64,000 bases of DNA from Saprospiraceae bacterium (GTDB lineage: Bacteria > Bacteroidota > Bacteroidia > Chitinophagales > Saprospiraceae). Location of the stretch: NCBI GenBank assembly GCA_016722285.1, contig JADKGI010000009.1, forward strand, positions 158,459 to 222,458, given 5' to 3'. The notes beneath the pieces were generated by a model. It was not told where the DNA came from, did no database searches, and saw only the letters and a list, made by a program, of their open reading frames with translations. This document shows positions 19,879 through 28,723 of this stretch, piece by piece (position 1 is the first letter of the stretch; the number at the start of each line of letters is the position of its first letter). The translations under genes and the position numbers were made by a program.

Positions 19879-20329
19879 TAAATGATCTATATCATCATTT
19901 AATAATAAAGAATGGCTAATGTTGTATTTAAATTCAGGTTTGACCTAATCCGGACTGACATTATCAGAATTAAAGTTTGACTTTTAGCATGCCTGAAAGT
20001 AAAACCCTATTTTGAAATACATAACCATCTGATATCCAGATGCTGCATGAAAAATTGAGTACAAGTAATGAAGATGGAATTATATTTCAATAACACTCTC
20101 ATCATAAAATGCCGCCCTATTCTTCATTTAACAATAAATTTTTAGGCATTTCGTTTATAATTATCATATCTTTGTAGCGCGAAATATAGTTTCGATTTTA
20201 ATGAAATTGTATTCAAATAATCAAAGATGACAGCAGAAATGCGCTATTTCGCAGAATAATGTTTTTGAATTGAAAAACATATTGTATATTTGACATTAAG
20301 TATAATAAATAACTAAAAAAATAAGAATC
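19879..20329. other. intergenic region upstream of gap
   Basis: No ORF is supported. TATCTTTG (20167-20174), a good -7 motif without a clear upstream element, is followed by an inverted repeat (GCGAAATA near 20179 and TATTTCGC near 20245), so a short upstream transcript or structured leader is possible. The clear gap promoter lies at 20264-20292. Confidence 0.4.
20264..20292 (+). promoter_or_regulatory. Bacteroidota-type promoter of gap
   Basis: TTTG (20264-20267) is followed after 17 bp by TATATTTG (20285-20292), an exact TAnnTTTG -7 element. The gap ATG is 37 bp further on, which leaves a leader of about 30 nt. Confidence 0.7.
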
Positions 20330-21343
20330 ATGACAAAACAAAAAATAGCTATCAACGGGTTCGGCAGAATCGGACGATTGGTTTACAGACAGATTTTTAA
20401 TATGAAAGGTATTGATATAGTTGCTATCAATGACCTTACCAGCCCAAAAGTGCTTGCACATTTGCTAAAATATGATACTGCCCAGGGTAGATTTAATGAA
20501 GATGTAAAAGCCGGTGAAGATTGCATTTATGTGAATGGTGAGGAAATAAAGATTTATGCTCAGAAAGATCCGTCTCAAATTCCATGGAAACAACATGATG
20601 TGGACGTAGTATTAGAGTGTACCGGATTTTTTGCAGATAAAGATAAAGCTGAAGCACATATTGTTGCAGGGGCGAAAAAAGTTGTCATTTCAGCACCTGC
20701 TACCGGTGATCTCAAGACAGTGGTATTCAATGTGAATCATGATATTCTTGATGGAAGTGAAACAGTAATCAGCTGCGCAAGTTGTACGACCAATTGTTTA
20801 GCTCCTATGGCTCAGGTGCTTGAAACCAAATACGGAATCGTATCCGGCATCATGACAACCATACATGCATATACTAATGATCAGAATACTCAGGATGCTC
20901 CTCATGCTAAAGGTGATCTGAGAAGAGCTCGTGCAGCGGCGCAGAATATCGTACCTAACAGTACCGGTGCGGCTAAAGCTATTGGGCTTGTACTTCCATC
21001 ACTCAAAGGAAAATTAGATGGTAGTGCTCAGCGAGTACCTACGTTGACAGGATCTTTGACAGAATTGGTGACTGTACTCGGCAAAAAAGTGTCTGTAGAA
21101 GAAATAAACGCCGCAATGAAGTCAGCATCAAATGAGAGTTTCGGTTATAATGAAGATGAAATTGTGAGCAGTGATATTATAGGTACATCATACGGTAGCT
21201 TGTTTGATGCTACGCAAACAAAAGTCTTAACAAATGGAGATTTGCAATTAGTGAAAACAGTCAGCTGGTATGATAACGAAGCAAGTTATGTTGCTCAGTT
21301 AGTGAGAACCTTACAACATTTCGCCGGATTAATAAAGAAGTAA
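20330..21343 (+). CDS. gap: glyceraldehyde-3-phosphate dehydrogenase, type I
   Basis: This 337-residue glycolytic enzyme converts glyceraldehyde-3-phosphate, phosphate and NAD to 1,3-bisphosphoglycerate. The Rossmann motif INGFGRIGR (8-16) binds NAD. The active site is SCASCTTNC with catalytic C152, and the catalytic His follows in TTIHAYTNDQ. WYDNEASY near the end is also diagnostic. It has its own promoter and terminator, but pgk follows 88 bp later in the same direction, so the two consecutive glycolytic steps are encoded together. Confidence 0.98.
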   Translation: MTKQKIAINGFGRIGRLVYRQIFNMKGIDIVAINDLTSPKVLAHLLKYDTAQGRFNEDVKAGEDCIYVNGEEIKIYAQKDPSQIPWKQHDVDVVLECTGFFADKDKAEAHIVAGAKKVVISAPATGDLKTVVFNVNHDILDGSETVISCASCTTNCLAPMAQVLETKYGIVSGIMTTIHAYTNDQNTQDAPHAKGDLRRARAAAQNIVPNSTGAAKAIGLVLPSLKGKLDGSAQRVPTLTGSLTELVTVLGKKVSVEEINAAMKSASNESFGYNEDEIVSSDIIGTSYGSLFDATQTKVLTNGDLQLVKTVSWYDNEASYVAQLVRTLQHFAGLIKK

Positions 21344-21350
21344 AATAATA

Positions 21351-21378
21351 AAGGGTAATCGCACAGGTTGCCCTTTTT
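21351..21378 (+). terminator. terminator after gap
   Basis: The hairpin AAGGGTAA/TTGCCCTT (8 bp with one G-T pair; arms at 21351-21358 and 21368-21375) is followed by TTT. It is moderately strong, so some transcription may continue into pgk. Confidence 0.65.
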
Positions 21379-21431
21379 CATTTAAAAATTAATTTTACTT
21401 TAAGATGAACAAACTGAAATAATTTATTACC

Positions 21432-22628
21432 ATGATCAATTTTAAAGAAACTAATTTCAAAGATCAGCGGGTAGTTATGCGTGTAGATTTCAATGTGCCT
21501 CTCAATGCAGAATTGCAGGTTACTGACGACACAAGGATTGCCGGAGCAGCAGCAACTATCAGTAAAATACTAAATGACGGTGGAAGTGTAGTATTAATGA
21601 GCCATTTGGGACGTCCGAAAGGAGGCTCTGAAAATAAATTCTCACTCAAGCATATAATTACGACACTCCAGAAGTATTTCCCGGGTGTTAATATCCATTT
21701 TGCAGATGATTGTATTTCTGATGAAGCATTCAGCATGTCCAAAGAATTGAAAAATGGTGAAATCCTGCTTTTGGAAAATCTCAGATTTTATCCTGAAGAA
21801 GAAAAAGGAAATCAGGAATTTGCTCAGAAGTTGAGTAAACATGGTTCAATTTATATCAATGATGCTTTTGGTACGGCTCATCGGGAGCATGCATCTACTG
21901 CCACCATTGCTCGTTTTTTTGATAGCAACCATAAAGGATTTGGTTATCTGATGGCAGCAGAAGTAGAAAATGCATCGAAGGTGCTCTATGACTCAGTTAG
22001 TCCGGTGACAGCCATTGTGGGTGGTGCTAAAGTTTCTGATAAAATCCTATTGTTAGAAAGGCTGATCGATAGTATGGACAATATTCTCATTGGTGGTGGA
22101 ATGGCATATACCTTCATCGCTGCCAAAGGTGGCAAAATAGGAAAGTCCTTATTTGAACCTGATTATACTGAACTTGCATTGAAAATTCTGAAAAAAGCGA
22201 CTGAAAAAAATACCAACATTTACCTACCTGAAGATAGCGTAGTTGCTGACCAATTTAGCGCTGATGCGCAATATAAAGCTGTCAGCAGCAATCAAATACC
22301 TGATGACTGGATGGGACTTGATATTGGCCCGGTAGCAACTGATATATACTCTAATGTAATAAAGTCATCAAAAACGATCCTATGGAATGGTCCTATGGGA
22401 GTATTTGAATTTAAGAATTTTTCTAATGGTACATTTTCTATAGCCCGGGCTGTAGCCGAGGCAACTGACGAAGGAGCTTTTTCACTTATAGGTGGTGGCG
22501 ATAGTGTCTCTGCCATCAATAAATCAGGTCTTCAAGATCGGGTGAGTTATGTTTCGACGGGTGGTGGTGCCATGCTGGAGTTTTTGGAAGGTAAAGAACT
22601 TCCGGGCATCAAGGCGATCAAAGAATAA
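21432..22628 (+). CDS. pgk: phosphoglycerate kinase
   Basis: This 398-residue glycolytic kinase transfers phosphate from 1,3-bisphosphoglycerate to ADP. The family signature RVDFNVPLN (18-26) is present, as are SHLGRPKGG and LLLENLRFYPEEE for the substrate side, and the C-terminal nucleotide site WNGPMGVFE with GGGDSVSA. Length is normal and no frame problems are seen. It follows gap and is closed by a hairpin terminator. Confidence 0.98.
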   Translation: MINFKETNFKDQRVVMRVDFNVPLNAELQVTDDTRIAGAAATISKILNDGGSVVLMSHLGRPKGGSENKFSLKHIITTLQKYFPGVNIHFADDCISDEAFSMSKELKNGEILLLENLRFYPEEEKGNQEFAQKLSKHGSIYINDAFGTAHREHASTATIARFFDSNHKGFGYLMAAEVENASKVLYDSVSPVTAIVGGAKVSDKILLLERLIDSMDNILIGGGMAYTFIAAKGGKIGKSLFEPDYTELALKILKKATEKNTNIYLPEDSVVADQFSADAQYKAVSSNQIPDDWMGLDIGPVATDIYSNVIKSSKTILWNGPMGVFEFKNFSNGTFSIARAVAEATDEGAFSLIGGGDSVSAINKSGLQDRVSYVSTGGGAMLEFLEGKELPGIKAIKE

Positions 22629-22653
22629 ATCTTACTATAACTTAATATAAAAG

Positions 22654-22690
22654 AGATACTATGGGGCATGACTTCAAGTATCTTTTTTTT
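22654..22690 (+). terminator. terminator after pgk
   Basis: The stem AGATACT/AGTATCT (22654-22660 and 22677-22683) has a 16-nt loop and is followed by an uninterrupted T run to 22690. It lies between the converging pgk and response-regulator genes. Confidence 0.75.
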
Positions 22691-22695
22691 GTCCA

Positions 22696-23343
22696 TTATT
22701 CAAGCAAACTATTTTCCATGGCTATTCTGACTAAGCCAACACTGTTTCTGGCATTGAGCTTGGATAGTAATGAGCTTCGGTGTGATTCAACTGTTTTCAG
22801 ACTTATAAACAAACTATCGGCAATTTCTTGAGTCGTAAATTCCTGGGCAATCAATTTTAATACTTCTTTTTCTCTTCTTGACAATTTTGGATAAAATGCA
22901 TTACTTTTTGAAGAAGCTTTTCTTTGATTCATCAGGCCTTTCATGATTGTTTCCGTTACTTCACTTGAAAAATAAGAATCCCCTTTTGCAACAGTCCTGA
23001 TCGCTTTTAATAGTTCTTCCCGACCCGTATTTTTCAGAATATATCCCTTAGCTCCGTTATTTAATATCTCTGATACAAAGCTTTCTTCATTAAACATCGA
23101 GATAGCCAGTACTTTGACATTGGGGTAGTGGTTTGTTATTTCTTTACAAACCTCGATGCCATTCATACCAGGGAGATTGACGTCCAGCAATACAATATCT
23201 ACAGTATTTCCTGATAAAAACTCAATCACAGATGGACCATCATAACTCCTGCCTGCTACCATGAAGTCATGTTCACCTTTAAGAATTGATTCCATACCGT
23301 CCACAAACATCGTATGGTCATCTGCTATTAAAATATTGGTCAT
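22696..23343 (-). CDS. NarL/LuxR-type response regulator
   Basis: This 215-residue transcription regulator has a receiver domain (1-120) with acidic pocket D8-D9, phospho-acceptor D54 (LLDVNLPGMNG) and K104 (GYILKN). A linker leads to a LuxR-type helix-turn-helix (~150-210) with LSRREKEVLKLIAQ, then TTQEIADSLFISLKTVESHR. It is divergent from, and about 860 bp away from, a HisKA_3-type sensor kinase gene (24201-25974), the kinase class that normally partners NarL-type regulators, so they probably form a pair. Target genes are unknown. Confidence 0.93.
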   Translation of the reverse strand: MTNILIADDHTMFVDGMESILKGEHDFMVAGRSYDGPSVIEFLSGNTVDIVLLDVNLPGMNGIEVCKEITNHYPNVKVLAISMFNEESFVSEILNNGAKGYILKNTGREELLKAIRTVAKGDSYFSSEVTETIMKGLMNQRKASSKSNAFYPKLSRREKEVLKLIAQEFTTQEIADSLFISLKTVESHRSSLLSKLNARNSVGLVRIAMENSLLE

Positions 23344-23522
23344 AAATGATTATTAGTAATTATTTGATAATTATTTTCAATTACAAAGTTACTGTGTTTT
23401 TACCTACTAAACTTGGGGTTTACCCTTAAAAATAAAATTCGGTGTTTCCATTGATGTGTAGGATTTTAAATGGTCGCATCTTTGTACTGTCAGAAGTTGA
23501 TAAAATTAATACTTTAAAATAT

Positions 23523-23687
23523 ATGATGAAGAGAGGGATTTTGGATATCAGGACGCTTATCACAATTTTATTGGTTATACTGACTTTAGCGGGCCAAAAA
23601 TGGTCAGTATTATATAACAAGAAACCTGGTGCCCAAAATCTCAACCTCATCGATTCACCAAATAGTATGGTGATCAATATTAAGTAA
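23523..23687 (+). CDS. small putative membrane protein
   Basis: A 54-codon frame starting at tandem ATGs (23523) encodes MMKRGILDIRTLITILLV and continues to one likely transmembrane helix (~residues 9-27), with a polar C-terminus. No family is recognised. A longhand hairpin follows within 15 bp of the stop, which mildly supports a real transcript. It could equally be a chance ORF. Confidence 0.35.
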   Translation: MMKRGILDIRTLITILLVILTLAGQKWSVLYNKKPGAQNLNLIDSPNSMVINIK

Positions 23688-23697
23688 GTTTTGGGTT

Positions 23698-23737
23698 GAG
23701 TGTGAAGAATCTGGTTTTAGTGCAGATATTCACACTC
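23698..23737 (+). terminator. hairpin after the small ORF
   Basis: The perfect 9-bp arms GAGTGTGAA (23698-23706) and TTCACACTC (23729-23737) contain an inner ATCTG/CAGAT pairing. No strong T-tract follows, so it may be a transcript-end structure rather than a classic terminator. Confidence 0.45.
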
Positions 23738-24200
23738 ATTTAAAAATAAAGCAATCTGTTAAAGTACAGGAAGCCTGGTAAATTTTCTCTTTTTAGGTTT
23801 TACGGAATGAGCAATATGAGAGTCGGGATGGGTTTTTGGTTAAGAAAAAAATAATAAATTAATGTTTTCCTTATCTATAATAACCCCAAAATACCTACCT
23901 GACTCGAATATTGGTCAAAGAATAAGAATTGTCGCGGATTGCATCCGCTTAACATAAAGATGTAAATACTCATTGGGATTTGACTGTTGCATTAAAAGTA
24001 AAAGCTCTCAAAAAGTTGAGGGCTTTTCTTTTTTCAGGAAGAATCGTTATTATTCCTACCTTTGATTTTCTCTTCGTGAGAGAATCGTATTAATTTTGAG
24101 CTTTTATCTAAAAAAGACTTTTTTACTGTTTATTTTATATTGACTATAAATATGAGGTCTTCGTAAGATTTTATTTAAGATAATTTAACGAGAAAACTTT
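23738..24200. other. intergenic region with an orphan terminator; possible small RNA
   Basis: No ORF is supported. A strong plus-strand terminator (AAAAGCTCTCAA/TTGAGGGCTTTT, arms at 24000-24011 and 24016-24027, then CTTTTTTTC) has no coding sequence in front of it. A second small hairpin GCGGAT/ATCCGC sits at 23934-23948. Together they could mark a small RNA ending near 24035. A TACCTTTG -7 motif at 24057-24064 probably serves the downstream kinase gene. Confidence 0.35.
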
Positions 24201-25974
24201 TTGAGAATATATTTTTTCATATTTTTTCTTCTTGCATCTACTAGCAAGATACTTAGTCAGTTCAGCAAAGATAGCAGTTACTCTTATCCAGAGTTGCAAA
24301 AAATACTTGAGCTGGCCAGAACGAATAATGACCAAAAGATACTCGCCGATGTATATATAAAGCTTGCCGATTACGAAGGTGATGTCTTTTCAGAGTATGA
24401 GAGATCATTTGAATATTATCAGAGAGCGCTGGAGTATTTTAAAATAAACCGCGATAGTGCCGGTATTTATGAAACCAATCATGCTATTGCTAAACGATAT
24501 ATAGATGCTGGTTTTAATAATGAAGCTGTAAATATATTGCAAAATCTGGTTTCAGTTTACAGCACGAAAAATGAAATGTTGAAGCTGGCATATGTATATT
24601 TTGATCTTAATAGAGTATATAAAGCCAGGAGTGACATTGAAAAATCAAATGAATATCTACTCAAAGCTGCAGAATTAAACCGGATATTTCAAAATAAGGA
24701 ACTTGAAGTAAAAATTCTGTTTGGCAAGATTCAGAACTATGAGATAGAAATGGAACTGGACAGTGCATTGGCAGATGCATTTGAAGCTTTTTCTATAAGT
24801 ACAGAGGATGGAAATAGAGATTTGATCGCTCAAAGTCTTTTTCACATTGGATTTATAAATAAACTTCAGGCAAATTATATCAGAGCCATTAAATATCTTT
24901 CTGATAGTGAGTCCATTATGCCTTTTCAACCTTATAGTGTGCCGCGTAAGACCTTGTATTTGGAAATGGCAGAGATTTATTCTCTTTCTGGACAAGACAA
25001 AGCCGGATATAATTATCTGAAAAGATACTCACAACTCAATGACTCAATACTTAATAAGAACCGGTTGGAGTCATTTACAAATCTGGCTTTAAAATATGGT
25101 ACAAAAGATATAAAATCCAATATTGAACTTCTGAAAATTGAAAAAGAATACGCAGATCAAAGAAATAAAGCCCAACGACGTACATTGTATATTCTGGCCA
25201 TAGGTTTGTTTGTGGTTATATTATCTATTTATTTTATAATAAAATTTTACGATCAGCGCATCAGCACCACCCAGATCATCACTGAGCAGAAAGAAGAGAT
25301 AAATAAGCAAAAAATCAGAGTTCTTGAGGATAATATGAAAATGAACAGCATGAGATCAGTCATCGAGGGTCAGGAAATAGAACGTGAGCGAATAGCAAAA
25401 GATTTGCACGATAGTCTTGGTGGCTTGCTCAGTACTATAAAGTTGCAGTTTGATCATGTCAGGTCAAAAAAACAGGAGCTCACAGAAAATGAAAGAATAT
25501 AATCAGGCTCATAAGTTGCTCGATACCGCAGTTGAAGAGGTACGTACTATATCCAGAAACCTGCAACCTGGATCGCTTCATGATTTGGGACTAATATCAG
25601 CTATCAGGGATTTGATTAACAGATTTGAGGGAGAAAATTACCCTGACATTGATTTTCAGCATTACGAGATGCCTGTAAAAATGGATAAAATGATATCTCT
25701 TTCTGTCTATAGGATTATACAGGAGTTAGTAACAAACAGCTTAAAACATGCTCACGCTACGGAAGTGCTGATTCAGCTCAATATGGAAGATGATGAGTTG
25801 GTCATTCAGTATGAAGATGATGGAATTGGATTTGACCAAAGTAATCTTAAGAGAAAAGGCATGGGCTTGGAAAATATAAAATCCCGGGTTAATTATATGC
25901 ATGGGAACCTGACTATGGAAAGTAAAAATGGGGAAGGTATGTCTGTCCTCATCAGGATAAAATATCTTTTATAG
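24201..25974 (+). CDS. TPR-type membrane sensor histidine kinase (HisKA_3; one frameshift)
   Basis: This is a sensor kinase of about 590 residues. A signal segment (1-18) precedes a periplasmic tetratricopeptide-like helical region (~25-310), one transmembrane helix (~327-350, LYILAIGLFVVILSIYFII), a coiled coil, and a HisKA_3 dimerisation domain with the phospho-accepting H403 (IAKDLHDSLGGLLS). The ATP-binding part, after the break, shows ELVTNSLKHAHA, DDGIGFD and GMGLENIKSRV. The frame changes near 25485-25495; removing one A from GAAAG restores EEYNQAHKLLDTAVEEVRTI. The start is TTG at 24201, 140 bp after a TACCTTTG -7 motif. The likely partner is the divergent NarL-type regulator. Confidence 0.87.
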
Positions 25975-25976
25975 TC

Positions 25977-26906
25977 ATGGATGGAATCAATACTTCATTT
26001 CTCATTCCTAGCCCAATGGAACAGATAGAAAATGAACTTTTAGGTAATAAAAATATCACTCTATTTGTAAAAAGGGATGATTTGATACATCCCTGGCTAT
26101 CCGGAAATAAATATCGAAAGCTCAAGTACAACATAGCTCAGGCTAAAGACCATAATAAAAAAATGGTCATTACTTTTGGAGGTGCATTTTCAAACCATTT
26201 GTATGCCACAGCAGCAGCTTGTAGCTTGTATGGTCTTCAAAGCATCGGCATCATACGTGGTGACATTGACTCGGATAATCCCACCATTAAGTTTTGTATG
26301 GCCAGAGGTATGAAATTGATACCTGTATCCAGATCATCATTTAGATTAAAACATGAATCCAAAGAAATACAGGATATCGTAAGTACCTATTATGATCCTT
26401 ACGTTATACCTGAAGGAGGGACTAATTCATTTGCATTAAAAGGAGTTGAAGAACTTATTCATGAGATAAATCAGCAAATTCTGCTAAGTCCTGATTATAT
26501 TATATTGGCAAGTGGGACAGGTGGTACAACGGCAGGGTTGCTCACGAGTGATGAGTTGAGATCTAAAGTCATTTCATTTTCAGCACTTAAGTCTGATCAC
26601 CTTACAGAAGAAATATTACGCCTTGCTGGTAATAAAAATAACCAGCTATTAACTGTCATTTCAGATTATCATTTTGGAGGATATGGCAAATGGAATAACG
26701 AATTACTTAATTTTATTACGGAATTTGAAGATTCAACTGGCGTACTTTTAGATCATGTGTATAATGGGAAAGCTATGTATGGGTTATATGATATGATCAG
26801 GAATGATTTTTTTGCAAAGGGATCAACACTATGCTACCTACATACAGGCGGCTTACAAGGCAAGAGTGGATTGGCATATATGAAAATGAAAAAGAGGGTA
26901 AAATAA
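25977..26906 (+). CDS. PLP-dependent ACC deaminase / D-cysteine desulfhydrase family enzyme
   Basis: This 309-residue fold type II pyridoxal-phosphate enzyme has HPWLSGNKYRKLKYN (38-52), which contains the candidate Schiff-base lysine K45. Other family features are FGGAFSNHLYATAA, the phosphate-binding stretch LASGTGGTTAG, and the C-terminal YLHTGGLQG. The family includes D-cysteine desulfhydrases and 1-aminocyclopropane-1-carboxylate deaminases; the sequence does not settle which, and the first is more usual in such bacteria. The ATG is 2 bp after the kinase stop, so it is probably cotranscribed, though the functions look unrelated. A terminator follows directly. Confidence 0.88.
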   Translation: MDGINTSFLIPSPMEQIENELLGNKNITLFVKRDDLIHPWLSGNKYRKLKYNIAQAKDHNKKMVITFGGAFSNHLYATAAACSLYGLQSIGIIRGDIDSDNPTIKFCMARGMKLIPVSRSSFRLKHESKEIQDIVSTYYDPYVIPEGGTNSFALKGVEELIHEINQQILLSPDYIILASGTGGTTAGLLTSDELRSKVISFSALKSDHLTEEILRLAGNKNNQLLTVISDYHFGGYGKWNNELLNFITEFEDSTGVLLDHVYNGKAMYGLYDMIRNDFFAKGSTLCYLHTGGLQGKSGLAYMKMKKRVK

Positions 26907-26910
26907 AAAA

Positions 26911-26945
26911 CCCTTGTAAATCATTGATATACAAGGGATTAGTAT
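26911..26945 (+). terminator. terminator after the PLP enzyme gene
   Basis: The perfect 8-bp stem CCCTTGTA/TACAAGGG (26911-26918 and 26930-26937) is preceded by A6 and followed by an AT-rich stretch. It may act in both directions, also ending minus-strand transcripts that pass through the tRNA gene. Confidence 0.7.
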
Positions 26946-26953
26946 TTATTTTG

Positions 26954-27027
26954 TGACCTCAGGAGGATTCGAACCCCCAACCCTCAGAGCCGAAATCTGA
27001 TATTCTATCCAGTTGAACTATGAGGCC
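26954..27027 (-). tRNA. tRNA-Arg (anticodon UCG)
   Basis: On the minus strand a 74-nt tRNA folds with acceptor GGCCTCA/TGAGGTC (one G-T pair), anticodon stem TCAGA/TCTGA around loop TTTCGGC (anticodon UCG), and T arm GGGTTCGAATCC. CCA is not encoded, unlike the tRNA-Leu in this window. Confidence 0.94.
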
Positions 27028-27241
27028 ATTTTAAAATTGAGTACAAATGTAAGTTTCTTAAAGTGAAGTCAAATAGTTTTTTCTTATAAATCTTCGACCG
27101 CTGCTGGATTTGAGCTTTATTTCTTTTTGCCTCGCTGCTTCTCTTGTACCAAATTCTTCATATGAATTAAGAGTGCATTGTATTCCTTAAGCATAGTAAA
27201 TCTCAGGGCAGAAATAGAGCGATTGTATTTAATTAAAAAAT

Positions 27242-27280
27242 CTCAATCCAACAAATAAGCCGGATTGAGTTTTTAGACTA
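27242..27280 (-). terminator. terminator after the peptidyl-prolyl isomerase gene
   Basis: The perfect 8-bp stem CTCAATCC/GGATTGAG (27242-27249 and 27262-27269) is flanked by A-runs on one side and TTTTT on the other. It lies 27 bp beyond the minus-strand isomerase stop and could work in both directions. Confidence 0.7.
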
Positions 27281-27295
27281 TTACATATAGATTTT

Positions 27296-28395
27296 TTATT
27301 GATTAATCTTAATCAACTCTACTTCAAAAATTAAGTCGCTTTTAGGAGGGATGGCCCCTGCATAGCCTCTCTCACCATAGGCTAACTGATATGGAATATA
27401 AAACTTATATTTGGCTCCTTCTTTCATTAATTGCAAACCTTCTGTCCAACCGGGGATCACTTGATTAAGTCCAAAATCTATTGGCTGGCCTCTTTTTACA
27501 CTACTGTCAAATTCTAATCCATCCAGAAAAGTACCGGTATAATGCACTTTGACATTGCTGGTAGCAGTAGGTACCTGCCCGGTTCCTTCTACTAAAACAA
27601 TATATCTCAATCCGCTTGGAGTAACATTTTTATATTCAGATTTTATTTTTTCTGCTGCAGCTGTCATTTTGGCCTCGGCATCTTTTTGCTTGTCTGCCAT
27701 CTTCTGTTTTTCAGCTTCGAATACTTTTCCGCCATCAAAAGCATTGGCTTCATGTCCTTTTCTTAATATTGTCAAACTGATTATACTATCGTTCTGGGCG
27801 ATACTGTTTACTACATCCTGACCCTGAACTACATGACCAAAAACTGTATGCTTGCCGTCAAGCCAAGGGTAGCAACATGTGTAATAAAAAATTGTGAACC
27901 ATTTGAAGCTGGACCGGAATTAGCCATGCTAAGGATTCCGGGGCCGGTATGTTTGAGAGAATCATTAAATTCATCGGCAAACTTGTACCCGGGGTCACCT
28001 GTTCCAGTTCCCAATGGGCAACCTCCCTGAACCATAAAATCTTTGATTACTCTATGAAATTTCAAACCATTATAAAATGGAATACCTTCTGCTTTAGCTG
28101 TGTTTTTTATTTTGCCTTCGGCAAGGCCAACAAAATTAGCAACCGTCATTGGTGTTTTTTTAAATTCTAAAAGGGCATAAATGTTACCCTTGTTTGTCTC
28201 AAATTTTGCATAAATGCCATCTGCTTGGCTATTGATAAAGTCCTGATTCATATTTTCTGGTGTTGATTTTTTTAGAGTATTTATTTTTAGGGCAGTTTGC
28301 TTTGATTGCTTATTTGTGGATGCCTGCTTTTTTTGCTGTGCAAACATAACTGAGCAAAATAATGCTAATCCGATTGTGAAAAAAATTTTATTCAT
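27296..28395 (-). CDS. exported cyclophilin - FKBP fusion peptidyl-prolyl isomerase (one frameshift)
   Basis: This is one exported protein of about 366 residues joining two unrelated prolyl isomerase folds. A signal peptide (1-19) and a Lys/Gln-rich linker precede the cyclophilin domain (~62-215), with GLKFHRVIKDFMVQGG, then SNGSQFFITH. A charged helical linker (KQKMADKQKDAEAKMTAAAE) leads to a C-terminal FKBP domain (~265-366) with VKVHYTGTFLDG, VIPGWTEGLQLM and LAYGERG. The frame breaks at 27867-27869, where one more C (minus strand) gives HVATPWLDGKHTVFGHVVQG. After that single repair the two parts join without a stop, so the fusion is real. It likely folds periplasmic or outer-membrane proteins. 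Confidence 0.9.
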
Positions 28396-28649
28396 TTTTA
28401 ATTTCCATTTTTTAAGCTACAAAAGTATTAAATTATTTTATAATAAAATGGTTTAGATAGTAATTTTAAGCTTCCTTTAACTACATAACTTTCCAATATA
28501 TACTGTATAGTTATTATCTGTCTTTTTGTTTTCAATATAGTTGTGTCAATACTTGATTTAAAAATTATATTTTGTAAAATGATTCTAAAAGCTCATTATA
28601 CAAAATATTATATCAAATATTTTACTATACATATTTAATATTACTTAAA

Positions 28650-28695
28650 CTTAACGATGGCTTAACATTGGCTTAACATTGGGACTTTACCTTTG
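28650..28695 (+). promoter_or_regulatory. Pho-box-like triple direct repeat with -7 element
   Basis: Three consecutive 11-bp units read CTTAACGATGG (28650), CTTAACATTGG (28661) and CTTAACATTGG (28672). TACCTTTG (28688-28695), a perfect Bacteroidota -7 element, follows after 5 bp, and the receptor ATG is 28 bp beyond. Direct repeats of TTAACA-like hexamers at 11-bp spacing are how PhoB/PhoP-type regulators bind DNA. Confidence 0.6.
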
Positions 28696-28723
28696 CAACA
28701 TCTAATTAAAACAAAATATAAAA

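Noticed and set aside
22654..22690. Riboswitch or leader structure for the response regulator
   Set aside because: It lies at the 3' ends of converging genes and has a simple stem plus T-tract, so it is a terminator.
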